Shown: positions 16,681 through 24,412, numbered from the stretch's first letter. The stretch is 40,347 nucleotides of DNA from Candidatus Peregrinibacteria bacterium CG10_big_fil_rev_8_21_14_0_10_49_10 (GCA_002772545.1 PFDR01000063.1:5171-45517), one strand, 5' to 3'. Notes: generated from the letters alone by a model not told the origin. Numbers and translations: made by a program.

Positions 16681-17637
16681 CTACTGTTCGGGAACTATAG
16701 TATCCGACATATCCTCGGAAACCGGTAACATACTATCGCTCTCCTCGGCAGCACGAGGTGCATTCAGGAATAAAAAGGGTGTAAATTCCTTTGCATCTGT
16801 AGGGAGCTCAATCGGCTCCACCCTATCATGATCAAAGAAATCCACAGAGAAACTCGCCGTGACATCATGCACCCTTGCCAGGGAAGCAGCAGAAAGATGC
16901 CACAACAGACGTTGCACAACATAGGTCTCCGCATCTATCCATATTTCTCCTTCTCCCTTCAAATCTCCAAGAGATGTACTCACTGCGTCTTCATCAAGCA
17001 CTTCCCCTTTCTGCTCTGCACCTGCCTTCAGGTAGGCGAAGAGCTTCTCTCGGTCAAGAAGAATGTCATAGCGATACACCTGCCTGTCGTGGATGGTCGT
17101 GAGTCCACGATCCCGCACTACGCGCACAACCTGTGCCTGCGCATTCAGCAAACGCGGATCAGGAGTCATGGAAAGCGACGTAGACTGCTCCTTCTTGGAG
17201 GGTATGCGCCACCATGTACCAGTAAACTGATGTGCACGCTCAGCACTAAACAGCGGACTTGGTCCTTCCGAGACAAAAGAATTCAATCGTAAAAACACAT
17301 CCTGCAGAGCACCGACAATGAGTTCTACATCTGCAGAAAGAATCTCGTCCCCCTGTTCGTGACCTGTGCGTATGCCAAGAATGGCATGAAAACTCAGTTG
17401 CTCTCCTGCATTCAGCAGAACACCATTGAGTGTGATCTTCCCTGTGGTTCTTGAAGCATCCACATTCTGGTACACAACATCTCCACTCAGTTCATATCGT
17501 GCAGACTGCAAAGCGATACTTGCATCTGCAGCCTTGCGTAAGACTTCCTCAGGCGGAGGAGAGGAAACCTGGTGCTTGGCAGAAGAACAGCCAGCAAAAG
17601 CGAGAAGAACCGTACAGGTGAGAACAAGACGCCTCAT
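16681..17637 (-). CDS. Lipoprotein, LolA/LppX-like fold likely (318 aa)
   Basis: The N-terminus has a signal peptide with lipobox 'LLAFAGC', so Cys17 should be lipidated by Lgt and the protein anchored outside the membrane. The mature domain has alternating beta segments ('SARYELSGDVVYQ', 'GKITLNGVLL', 'EGEIWIDAETYVVQRLLW'). This resembles LppX/LprG/LolA-type lipid or hydrophobic-ligand binders (fold inference only). The C-terminal ~40 residues are acidic and disordered. It sits between the 312-aa secreted protein and the PKD protein in the same direction. No active-site motif was recognised. Confidence 0.7.
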   Translation of the reverse strand: MRRLVLTCTVLLAFAGCSSAKHQVSSPPPEEVLRKAADASIALQSARYELSGDVVYQNVDASRTTGKITLNGVLLNAGEQLSFHAILGIRTGHEQGDEILSADVELIVGALQDVFLRLNSFVSEGPSPLFSAERAHQFTGTWWRIPSKKEQSTSLSMTPDPRLLNAQAQVVRVVRDRGLTTIHDRQVYRYDILLDREKLFAYLKAGAEQKGEVLDEDAVSTSLGDLKGEGEIWIDAETYVVQRLLWHLSAASLARVHDVTASFSVDFFDHDRVEPIELPTDAKEFTPFLFLNAPRAAEESDSMLPVSEDMSDTIVPEQ

Positions 17638-17714
17638 CAGGTAAACAAGGAAAAGTGGTTACAGTCTGCCACTTCTCGGGCCGAATGGAAAATGGGAAAT
17701 GTGCAGCAGGGAGA

Positions 17715-18653
17715 TTAGCGCAGGCTGGCCTTTTCTGATTCCACGTCGCTTGGCTCTTCTATGAGCAAATTGATGGTGTGACTGCGACTTGCCCGTACAT
17801 CAGCCTTGAGCTCCAGGAGTCTGGTCTGGTTTTTTTGGAGCAGTAAAGGAGGATCCAAAATGAAACGTATGCTGTCACCGCTCAGTTTTTGTTCTACTCT
17901 ACTTACCTGTCTGTTTCTACCAGCCTGTAAAAACAGGTTTTGCAGATCAGCATTCCGTGCGGATCCTCTATTGGTAAAAGTTATGCTGTGAATGAGATGG
18001 TCTTCCTTGCCATCTGCCTGCAACTGCAGGCGCTGCAGCGTTCTCTGTGTTCCGTAACGTACGGGCGTACGTACGGTCAGATAGGAGACAGCAATGTTCC
18101 CCCGCACAGGACCAACAGCTCTGGTAGGTACTGAAGAAGAACTTTTGCGTACCAGAGCGACATGGACTGTGCCGGCATCTATGTCTTCCGCACGTTCTAC
18201 GGTCATGGAATGCTCACCTGCTATGGCAGCATCCGGAGAAAAATCTGCAGAAACGTCAATGAATGTTGTGCCACACGGGGGCACAACAACACCCCGGAAC
18301 CGGAGAGTCGTGTACCCTTCACGTGAGAGGTGAGTCCCCTGCGTAAGACGCTGATTTCCCTCCAGGGCATACACAGAGAGGATATCCTCACTTGAGCCAA
18401 GACCTTTGCGACGCACACGTACTGAGCGAATTTCTGCATCACCGGAGCAGGAGGCGGTAAAACGCAGTGAAAGCATGGGAACGCGTTGCGCTCCGGGCTG
18501 AAGTGAACGAATGGGAGACTGCTCAAGTACAACGGTAAGCTGACCACGCGTTAGAGATTCTTCCGCCGTAGGAAGAACTGTGGAAGGCAGCAGGAATTGA
18601 TAGAAGAAGTAGGAAAGCAGCGTAGGAGTAAGCATGAAACAAGTATACAGCAT
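17715..18653 (-). CDS. Secreted protein of unknown function with two beta-type domains (312 aa)
   Basis: A signal peptide occupies the first ~30 residues; the ATG at 18635 (MLTPTLLSYFFYQF) is as plausible as 18653. Two similar beta-rich halves follow, ~35-165 and ~175-300. Each has a strand pair around a predicted disulphide or hydrophobic core ('LRFTASCSGDAEIRSVRVRR', 'RNADLQNLFLQAG'). No named family was recognised. It starts the transcription unit that continues with the lipoprotein and PKD protein, so it probably belongs to the same surface structure. The 77-bp gap to the lipoprotein gene is the largest in this unit. Confidence 0.65.
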   Translation of the reverse strand: MLYTCFMLTPTLLSYFFYQFLLPSTVLPTAEESLTRGQLTVVLEQSPIRSLQPGAQRVPMLSLRFTASCSGDAEIRSVRVRRKGLGSSEDILSVYALEGNQRLTQGTHLSREGYTTLRFRGVVVPPCGTTFIDVSADFSPDAAIAGEHSMTVERAEDIDAGTVHVALVRKSSSSVPTRAVGPVRGNIAVSYLTVRTPVRYGTQRTLQRLQLQADGKEDHLIHSITFTNRGSARNADLQNLFLQAGRNRQVSRVEQKLSGDSIRFILDPPLLLQKNQTRLLELKADVRASRSHTINLLIEEPSDVESEKASLR

Positions 18654-18677
18654 GCATTGGCATAATGGACCTGAGCC

Positions 18678-19436
18678 GTGTTTACTGTGTCTATAGCTTC
18701 AGCAATTCCCCCATCGGCCAGTATCATCATCCCCGCACGAAACGAACAGGGGCACATCGAGAGGATATTTGGAGAGATGCCACACTTCTGTCCGGATATG
18801 GAATTGATTTTTGTAGAAGGAAACTCAACCGATGCCACCTGGAAAGAACTCCGGAAATGCGCCAGGAGACACGAGAAATCATGGCCAAAACTCAAACTAC
18901 TGCAACAGGAAGGCAAGGGGAAAGCCGATGCTGTCTGGAAGGGCATTGCCGCATCCAGTGGCCAGGTTATTTTCATTCTGGATGCTGACCTTACGGTGCC
19001 CCCTGAGTCCTTGGAGGAACTCTACAAACCCTTCTGTGACGGATCAGCAACCTTTACATACGGCTCACGGTACCTGCATCCTATGGAAAAAGGAGCCATG
19101 CGATTCTGGAATAATGCAGCTAACAGAGCATTTGCAGTCATCTGGCGTCCATTTTTTGCAGAGAAGATGACCGATGCACTCTGCGGTACCAAAGTGTTCT
19201 TACGAAAAGACTACAATGCAGTGCGTGCACTCTATCCGCACATTTTTGCCGCCGATTACTACGGAGATTTTGCCCTGTTGTTTATTGCTCCCGTCATGCG
19301 GTGCACTGCAAAAGAAATCGCCGTACACTACAGGGCAAGAAAGTACGGCACATCCAATATTCCCCGCTGGCAGGGTGGTATGAGGCTGCTACGCGTGTAT
19401 GTCTTATGTCTGTGGGCTTTGGTTCGAATGCGGTAG
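18678..19436 (+). CDS. Glycosyltransferase family 2 (polyprenol-phosphate sugar synthase-like)
   Basis: GT-A fold with 'ASIIIPARNEQGHIERI' at the N-terminus, the metal-binding motif 'FILDADLTVPPE' (D-x-D), then 'YGSRYL' and 'DALCGTKVFLRKD'. These are features of DPM1-like enzymes that move a sugar from a nucleotide to a polyprenyl phosphate at the cytoplasmic face. Such lipid-linked sugars would feed GT-C-type enzymes, such as the candidates at 9028-10479 and 29037-30695. The start is GTG at 18678. Its 3' end overlaps the oppositely oriented DNA glycosylase gene by 33 bp. Sugar specificity cannot be read from the sequence. Confidence 0.85.
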   Translation: MFTVSIASAIPPSASIIIPARNEQGHIERIFGEMPHFCPDMELIFVEGNSTDATWKELRKCARRHEKSWPKLKLLQQEGKGKADAVWKGIAASSGQVIFILDADLTVPPESLEELYKPFCDGSATFTYGSRYLHPMEKGAMRFWNNAANRAFAVIWRPFFAEKMTDALCGTKVFLRKDYNAVRALYPHIFAADYYGDFALLFIAPVMRCTAKEIAVHYRARKYGTSNIPRWQGGMRLLRVYVLCLWALVRMR

Positions 19437-19952
19437 CAGAAAACGATAGGGTACGTTCTTCCACTCCTTCGCATAGTCTATGCCAATGCGGGGAAGCTGT
19501 TGTATAGATGATGACGGCACAGCCGTACCGCGATCTTCTACCCACAGTCCCGAAGAAGGCTGAATCCGTTTTGCATTGAATGTTTCATCTATACCCCATG
19601 CCTTGGTCAACTTTCCGGGTCCATTCCATTGCCCTACGCTTCGAACAAGGACAGCAGCAGGGTACCCTTCGCTGTCCGTTACGGCATTCAGCATCTGATA
19701 CATGCCATAGACGAGGTATACATACCAGTGGCCTGCAGGACCAAACATCGGCGCTGTACGCTGTGTGCGACCAAACCGCCCATGACATGCCTTATCTTCC
19801 GGCCCATCGTATGCTTCCACTTCGGTAATCATGCCTTCCCCACTCTCTGAAACGAGGTATTTCCCGAGAAGATCTTGCGCAACATGAAGAACGGGTCGGG
19901 CGAAGAAGTCCTGCGGCACGATCGTACTCTTTGTATGGAGCAGTCTATTCAC
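19404..19952 (-). CDS. 3-methyladenine DNA glycosylase, AAG/MPG family
   Basis: The AAG family removes alkylated and deaminated purines from DNA to start base-excision repair. The 182-residue protein has 'FFARPVLHVAQDLLGKYLV', the catalytic region 'ITEVEAYDGPEDKACHG' with its Glu, 'RTAPMFGPAGHWYVYLVYGM' and 'PGKLTKAWGI', all standard blocks. The start is GTG, overlapping the TGA of the upstream Myb-like gene as GTGA. Downstream it overlaps the GT2 gene tail to tail. Confidence 0.93.
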   Translation of the reverse strand: MNRLLHTKSTIVPQDFFARPVLHVAQDLLGKYLVSESGEGMITEVEAYDGPEDKACHGRFGRTQRTAPMFGPAGHWYVYLVYGMYQMLNAVTDSEGYPAAVLVRSVGQWNGPGKLTKAWGIDETFNAKRIQPSSGLWVEDRGTAVPSSSIQQLPRIGIDYAKEWKNVPYRFLLPHSNQSPQT

Positions 19953-20542
19953 TCAGCCATCCTAGCGCCTTTCGTACGCTGAGAAAGTTCTCTTTTGTAC
20001 TTTCTTGAACAGGCATTGGGCGTGCGTACTGCTATGGAATTGTGGTATCGCACATTCAACTCATAGGCAATGTAGGAAAAACACGGTTTTCCATTGTGCC
20101 ATCCGCCTGTGTAGGCGTATTTCTTACCTGAAGCCATTGCAATCAAATCCTCTTTTTCTTCCGGTGACCAGGCAACTTTTTTCACTACGCTGGGCTCAAG
20201 CTCTGCATTGCTTTGCTCAAAAGGATGACAGGCAAGACCCCCTCTCTTCACGGCAATCTGCCTGTTACGTTCGCGAATTTTCTCTACTTCATCTTTTGAA
20301 AATACCTTACGTGCAGCTCTTGCTACAGCCATTTGTGCCAGATTCGGACACTGGGTATATGTCTCAGGAAGCAACACACGGGCAATATCCTGAAATGTTT
20401 TACTCTGTTCAGAGAGAATACGTACGGTCTCCCCATGAAGAGTTTCGGCAAGACGGGATGCATGGGCAAAGAATGATACTGGACACTGACCGGCACCACT
20501 TTTTTCAGGAAATACCGTTTTTGCAACTGCCATTTTTTTCAT
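19949..20542 (-). CDS. Small protein with a Myb/SANT-like DNA-binding motif (197 aa)
   Basis: The C-terminal part has 'VAWSPEEKEDLIAMASGKKY' followed by a second helix pair and 'NACSRKYKREL'. This matches the W-x-x-x-E/D pattern and spacing of Myb/SANT-type helix bundles (weak, by eye). The N-terminal ~110 residues are helical with 'RVFSKDEVEKIRERNRQ', possibly a second DNA-binding or regulatory part. It is co-transcribed with the AAG glycosylase, so it may control or assist repair (inference). A TAGACT box ends 6 nt before the ATG (20549-20554), predicting a leaderless message. The family was not recognised. Confidence 0.6.
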   Translation of the reverse strand: MKKMAVAKTVFPEKSGAGQCPVSFFAHASRLAETLHGETVRILSEQSKTFQDIARVLLPETYTQCPNLAQMAVARAARKVFSKDEVEKIRERNRQIAVKRGGLACHPFEQSNAELEPSVVKKVAWSPEEKEDLIAMASGKKYAYTGGWHNGKPCFSYIAYELNVRYHNSIAVRTPNACSRKYKRELSQRTKGARMAE

Positions 20543-20784
20543 TCATACAGTCTAAAATATATGAGAAAGATAGCACGTTTTTTCTCTTCTAAATGCGGAA
20601 AACAAACTGGCACTTGCATTATCGCCATAAAACCTACTCTGGTAGGATATGAAAACCCTCCTTTCTCAGTCTCTGATGAAGGTCTCATGTATAATGCGAA
20701 GCCGTATGAAAAACAGAAAGAACCCCCGGGATCCTGATCGCTATGAAGTAGCAATGACCAAAACTTGCGATATACTGCCCGCCA

Positions 20785-20861
20785 CGGGGTGTAGCTCAGT
20801 TGGCTAGAGTACATGATTCGGGTTCATGAGGTCGTGGGTTCGAGTCCCACCACCCCGACCA
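20785..20861 (+). tRNA. tRNA-Pro (anticodon CGG)
   Basis: Acceptor CGGGGTG pairs with CACCCCG, followed by A and an encoded CCA. The D-arm starts TAGCTCAGT. Anticodon stem CATGA/TCATG encloses TTCGGGT, giving anticodon CGG (codon CCG, proline). The T-arm is GTGGG-TTCGAGT-CCCAC. A TATACT box lies 8 nt upstream (20771-20776). The 3' end is duplicated 126 bp downstream. Confidence 0.95.
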
Positions 20862-20987
20862 CTGGAAATATTCACACATAACCGGGAAAAGAGAGGAATA
20901 CGAACGTGGTGGGCGAGAAGTTTATCCTGAGCGAGGAGTGCGCCAAAGGCGAACGACGAGTCGAAGGGAGTCCCACCACCCCGACCA
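20862..20987. repeat. 126-bp element ending in a copy of the tRNA-Pro 3' end
   Basis: The last 20 nt of tRNA-Pro (20842-20861, GAGTCCCACCACCCCGACCA) recur exactly at 20968-20987. Between them GTGGTGGG (20906-20913) is complementary to CCCACCAC (20972-20979), enclosing GTTTATCCTGAGCGAG and a CGCC-aaa-GGCG hairpin, then GACGAGTCGAAGG. The GAGCGAG...CGAGTCGAA frame also occurs in the repeats beside tRNA-Leu (26492-26679). It looks like a short mobile or REP-like element placed at a tRNA 3' end. Confidence 0.6.
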
Positions 20988-21054
20988 AGTTGCATGCGAG
21001 ACGAACATCAAATAATTTGACTTTCCACAAAAAAGCACTAACCTATGCGTAGCA

Positions 21055-21114
21055 ATGATGTATCAGTCCATAATTAGCAGCATTATTATTCTTGCGCTCG
21101 GCGTGAGGAGGTAG
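21055..21114 (+). CDS. Ile-rich leader peptide of leuA (19 aa)
   Basis: ATG 21055 opens a 19-codon frame ending in TAG at 21112, reading MMYQSIISSIIILALGVRR. Seven consecutive-zone residues are branched-chain (Ile five times, Leu twice), plus a Val. This is the classic pattern of attenuator leader peptides for branched-chain amino-acid genes. It lies 136 bp before leuA and just upstream of competing hairpins and a terminator. A TTGACT box (21017-21022) upstream may be its -35 element; the -10 is weak. Confidence 0.65.
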   Translation: MMYQSIISSIIILALGVRR

Positions 21115-21171
21115 CTGCTGATACGTTTTAAGCCACTTCACCCCGGGCACGTAGCCGGGGGTTTTTGTTTT
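21060..21171 (+). promoter_or_regulatory. Transcription attenuator upstream of leuA
   Basis: Three mutually exclusive structures are visible. (1) GTATCA 21060-21065 and GCAGC 21077-21081 pair with 21114-21124 (GCTGCTGATAC). (2) 21100-21112 pairs with 21132-21144 (11 pairs, two mismatches), covering the 5' arm of the terminator. (3) CCCCGG 21141-21146 pairs with CCGGGG 21155-21160, followed by GTTTTTGTTTT: an intrinsic terminator ending about 20 nt before the leuA ATG. Stalling of a ribosome at the Ile codons (21070-21090) should favour structure 2 and read-through. Confidence 0.65.
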
Positions 21172-21190
21172 ATTTTGATTTTTTTGGACT

Positions 21191-22915
21191 ATGAAACTGC
21201 TCGATACAACTCTCCGCGATGGCAACCAGGCAATACGGAAAGGTTTGGGGCAAAAACTAGACAGCCAGATTGATCTCTTTCGGCAGTATGCACTTGCAGC
21301 AAGTGAGTTCGGCATGCAGTACATAGAGGCGGGCATTCCTATTTCAGGCCCCAGAGCACAGCGCATAGTAGGTTCCATTGCTTTTGATCATAGGGAACGA
21401 GCCGAGACCTGTATTCTGGGTTTTGCACGGGCTAAACAGCAGGATATTGATCTCACAGCAAAAACAGTAGAACCTGCAGCACGAAAAGGGATCGCTCTTC
21501 TTACATCCGTAAGCGATTTGCAGCTCAAGAAATTTGGCATAGTCGCAGGAAAAGAGACACCGGGAAAGCGATCTGCCATGCTTGAACAATTCCGCAAATC
21601 TGTAGCATATGCAAGTGCACAGAACATAGACGAACTTCTCGTGTATCTCGAAGACTCCACACGTGCAGATATCCGGTATCTTATGGATCTGAGTGCGGCA
21701 TTTATAGAAGCAGGAGCCACCATTATTTCCGTACCGGACACGGTTGGTCACATCAATGATCCCGAAGCCTATGCGGAGTTCCTCCAGGAACTCAAAGAAG
21801 GAACTCCCGGACATGAAACGGTGCAGTGGAGCGCGCATCTGCACAATGACCGTGGCATTGCAGTGGCAAACGCTCTTATTGCTGCAAAGCGAAAACTGAT
21901 GGACATTGTGGAAGGCACCATAAACGGAGAGGGCGAACGTGCCGGAAACTTGGCACTGCTTACCTACCTGCTCTGCACGGAAGTCGAGGGCTATTCCAGC
22001 TATCCTGAGCATGCACGTATGGAAGGCATGACGCCGGAACGCCTTAAGAATGCTGAAAAAGTATCGGCATTGGGCAGTTGGGCACTCAATATAGAACGTT
22101 CACCCTACCAACCGGGTGTGGGCGAGTATGTACACCGTACGGCTGCAGGCATGCACCAGGACGGCATACTAAAGGAACCACGTATGTTTGCATCCTATGA
22201 TCCCAATGTCATTGGCGTAGATATACGCACTCCGTTTGTCTTCAGTGACCAGTCAGGGCACAAAGGTCTGCGTGCCATACTGGAAGCAAAGGGGATCACT
22301 CTCTCCGATGAGAAACTCCGGAAAACCTATCTCGACGCTTACCAAATGTCTCTACTCCTGGGGGGCAGTGTTACAGATTCTCTTCTTGAAGCAACGGCCT
22401 GGGAAGCGCAACGTAACGGGAATCCTGCGGTACTGGAAGTAAAGTATGACGAGTTAAGTATTACATACGCCAAACGTGAAGATAGGCATATTGCTCCTTA
22501 CGTAGAGATCATAGGCACATTACAGGTACATGGAAATGATCACCCGTTTAGCGGAAGAGGAGATGGACCCACTTCTGCTTTCGTTGAAGGCATTGGCCAT
22601 GTTCTACGAGATGATTTCGGCATATACATTGATGTGCGAGAATGGATTGAAAAAGCAGTAACGCATGACACAATTGGTCGTGGCGAGGAGGAAGGTGATA
22701 CTGAAGAAAAAGAAAAGTTAGGACGCGAAGCACCGGTATGGGGCATTGTACGTATGAATGTAGGTGATGAGCAGGTAGACGGATACGGTCACGATCCAAA
22801 TGCAACATATGCGAGCTTTAAAGCCTGTCTTCAGGCACTCAATCGCTGGTGCACCACAAAGCAGGCATGCCTCACTTCTCCGTTAGATTCCGGAGATGCC
22901 ACTACAGCGCTATAA
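21191..22915 (+). CDS. leuA: 2-isopropylmalate synthase-like enzyme
   Basis: The enzyme condenses acetyl-CoA with a 2-oxo acid (2-oxoisovalerate for LeuA) in the first step of leucine synthesis. The catalytic TIM barrel has 'LLDTTLRDGNQ', 'HLHNDRGIAVANALIA' (metal-binding H-x-H), 'GTINGEGERAGNLAL' and 'AAGMHQDGILK', all diagnostic of the HMGL-like synthases and closest to LeuA. Residues ~420-560 form the C-terminal LeuA-type regulatory domain (PFSGRGDGPTSAFVEGI). At 574 aa it is full length. No other leucine-pathway gene is in the window. Citramalate synthase remains possible, and the Ile-rich leader peptide would fit that better. Confidence 0.88.
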   Translation: MKLLDTTLRDGNQAIRKGLGQKLDSQIDLFRQYALAASEFGMQYIEAGIPISGPRAQRIVGSIAFDHRERAETCILGFARAKQQDIDLTAKTVEPAARKGIALLTSVSDLQLKKFGIVAGKETPGKRSAMLEQFRKSVAYASAQNIDELLVYLEDSTRADIRYLMDLSAAFIEAGATIISVPDTVGHINDPEAYAEFLQELKEGTPGHETVQWSAHLHNDRGIAVANALIAAKRKLMDIVEGTINGEGERAGNLALLTYLLCTEVEGYSSYPEHARMEGMTPERLKNAEKVSALGSWALNIERSPYQPGVGEYVHRTAAGMHQDGILKEPRMFASYDPNVIGVDIRTPFVFSDQSGHKGLRAILEAKGITLSDEKLRKTYLDAYQMSLLLGGSVTDSLLEATAWEAQRNGNPAVLEVKYDELSITYAKREDRHIAPYVEIIGTLQVHGNDHPFSGRGDGPTSAFVEGIGHVLRDDFGIYIDVREWIEKAVTHDTIGRGEEEGDTEEKEKLGREAPVWGIVRMNVGDEQVDGYGHDPNATYASFKACLQALNRWCTTKQACLTSPLDSGDATTAL

Positions 22916-23094
22916 GGCACATTTGCTCTTTTGAAAGCCATTGCATTATTATAAAAGGACATATTTCCTTATTTTTTGAACAAATTTTTTATACAATATG
23001 AATTTTTGAAAGATTATATGTCATAAAGAGCTCTGGAGCCCTAGTAGTAGACCTAAATAGGCTATAGTGACCAGGTATTTTCTTGAATACAAAA

Positions 23095-23280
23095 ATGATC
23101 CAATTAGTACTGGACAATAAGACTGGGGTCCGTAAACTGCGTCCCTTCCTTTTCAGACGTACTATGGTATACGTGAAACAGTTCACACACCGCGTTTCAT
23201 CCCCCGTCGTGCTCATGCACGCAACGCTCATCACCATCTTCATTCTGAGTATGATGCTGAGCCTCCCCACCCTCGGCTAA
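23095..23280 (+). CDS. Small membrane protein of unknown function (61 aa)
   Basis: The ATG at 23095 (an in-frame TTG lies at 23083) opens a 61-codon frame. The N-terminal 35 residues are basic (RKLRPFLFRR, VKQFTHR). The C-terminal ~20 form one hydrophobic helix (VVLMHATLITIFILSMMLSL), giving a tail-anchored topology. TATAGT (23063-23068) is a possible -10 box. It is followed at once by the structured RNA region, so it could be the first part of that transcript. It is isolated and matches no family I know. The coding call rests only on frame, hydrophobicity and position. Confidence 0.45.
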   Translation: MIQLVLDNKTGVRKLRPFLFRRTMVYVKQFTHRVSSPVVLMHATLITIFILSMMLSLPTLG

Positions 23281-23311
23281 GAGGAAAGGGATAGGATGAA
23301 GTACCGGAAAG

Positions 23312-23617
23312 CCCACTCACTACTCAATCTCCCACAACCTCCGTCTTGTGAGTGAACAGCGCCTCTCTCCATACTGTGTAGTAAGAGGCTGGGAAATTCC
23401 TGAACCTAAAATTAGCGTACTAACTGCACGCTAAGTCATGATTTTTATAAACCTCTTGATCATACTTCGACCATGGAGTATGTTCACACTGTGAACGGTG
23501 CTTACGTCCTCAACTGCTCCCCCTGTTCCTCCTGGTGTTCCGGGTAGGGGCGCACCTGTTACAGCATCGCTGAAGAATTCATTCCAAAGACGCCCCTGTA
23601 TACAGAGGCATTTTTTG
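23312..23617 (+). ncRNA. Structured RNA region with five stem-loops and a terminator
   Basis: Successive stems: CACTCAC 23314-23320 / GTGAGTG 23348-23354; GCCTCT 23361-23366 / AGAGGC 23384-23389; TTAGCGT 23412-23418 / ACGCTAA 23428-23434; GTTCAC 23482-23487 / GTGAAC 23491-23496; then a nested stem GGTGC/GCACC (23497-23556) enclosing CCCCT/AGGGG and CCTGG/CCGGG. The end is a GCC-C-CTG/CAG-A-GGC hairpin (23592-23609) and a run of six T. No coding frame fits. It is either a separate ncRNA or the structured 3' UTR of the 61-aa gene. It does not match RNase P, SRP or tmRNA signatures. Confidence 0.45.
23592..23617 (+). terminator. Intrinsic terminator after the structured RNA region
   Basis: A GCCCCTG/CAGAGGC stem with one mismatch and a TATA loop, then A and six T (23611-23616). 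It separates this transcript from the 111-aa gene at 23643. Confidence 0.6.
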
Positions 23618-23642
23618 TATATCCATTCATTCTTCTACTCCT

Positions 23643-23978
23643 ATGCGTACACCAGAGATTCTTCTACCGCACCAGAAACCTTCCGTGGTACAAATGACAA
23701 TTTTCCATGATTACAATGCATTCTTCTATTGGGCATATGCGCAAATTTTGTTTTCCGATGGTTCAATACGGGAAGAGATTGTGCTACCCCGCACTCCGCT
23801 GGCACCCCTCACCGAAGATGAAAGACTGCAGATAGTTGAGCAATGCTGCAAGTCTGTTAGCGCTTCGTTACCTTCAGCAGACCCTCTGCTACCACGTCGC
23901 CCGGAGCAGGATCTCCGTCATCCTTCTCCCACGTTACACGAACCTGTAGATACGAACGCAGATCTTGCACTTGCCTGA
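23643..23978 (+). CDS. Small hypothetical protein (111 aa)
   Basis: ATG 23643 follows the terminator by 26 bp. The first ~75 residues look protein-like, with 'FFYWAYAQILFSDGSIREEI' and 'LTEDERLQIVEQCCKS'. No family was recognised. The last ~35 residues are Pro/Arg/Asp-rich and lie over the 3' end of the lipoprotein gene on the other strand (122-bp convergent overlap), much as RNase HII overlaps Lgt. No signal peptide. An internal ATG (MTIFHDYNAFFYW) could be the true start. Coding status is moderately supported. Confidence 0.45.
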   Translation: MRTPEILLPHQKPSVVQMTIFHDYNAFFYWAYAQILFSDGSIREEIVLPRTPLAPLTEDERLQIVEQCCKSVSASLPSADPLLPRRPEQDLRHPSPTLHEPVDTNADLALA

Positions 23979-24369
23979 ACTGTACGGCATGACGTGCATC
24001 ACCAAAATGGCTCTGAAGGTGCCCAAGGCTCACCCAGCTCTCTCCATCCACAAGCCAACCCTCGTAAAAAAAGCCGTTCTCCGGACGTTCTATGTTGACC
24101 TTGAGATTTTGCAGGTACGAGCCATCCTCAAAGTAGTGTGCCTGCGCAACACCATTTGCAGGCAAATCTCCTGAATTTGCCACAGCTCCTATGGCAAACC
24201 AGACTTCCGCACCGTGCTGCTCATCTACCACCTTGTCCGCCTTGGGCATGGCAACTTCTACCTTTTCAGTCCAGTTATCCGGATTGGTGCCTACTGCAGA
24301 GTCTTTAGGAAGACTGTTGCAGGAAACCAGAGAAATGAGGCCAATGCAGAGAAGAAGTAAAAAACGCAT
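23857..24369 (-). CDS. Small lipoprotein of unknown function (170 aa)
   Basis: The ATG at 24369 starts the signal peptide 'MRFLLLLCIGLISLVSC' with the lipobox Cys at 17; a TTG at 24378 is the only longer start. The mature part contains 'NGFFYEGWLVDGESWVSLGH', a Y-E-G-W-L-V motif like that of anti-sigma-K-type or related extracytoplasmic beta domains (weak similarity). It should be exported, lipidated by Lgt and held on the outer face of the membrane. It reads in the same direction as the O-antigen ligase-like gene that ends outside its start, with ~40 bp between them. Role unknown. Confidence 0.7.
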   Translation of the reverse strand: MRFLLLLCIGLISLVSCNSLPKDSAVGTNPDNWTEKVEVAMPKADKVVDEQHGAEVWFAIGAVANSGDLPANGVAQAHYFEDGSYLQNLKVNIERPENGFFYEGWLVDGESWVSLGHLQSHFGDARHAVQFRQVQDLRSYLQVRVTWEKDDGDPAPGDVVAEGLLKVTKR

Positions 24370-24412
24370 GTGTACCAACTGTAAAAGAAACCAAACGGAA
24401 GCGCAAAAATCC

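Noticed and set aside
20708-20810. 33-codon ORF running into tRNA-Pro (ATG AAA AAC AGA ...)
   Set aside because: Its last codons lie inside the tRNA; no other support.
21055-21171. T-box riboswitch
   Set aside because: No T-box consensus (AGGGTGGNACCGCG) and no specifier loop; the leader peptide explains the structure better.
23281-23617. RNase P RNA
   Set aside because: GAGGAAAGG at the start resembles the P4 motif, but the rest of P4 and the ACAGAA partner are missing.
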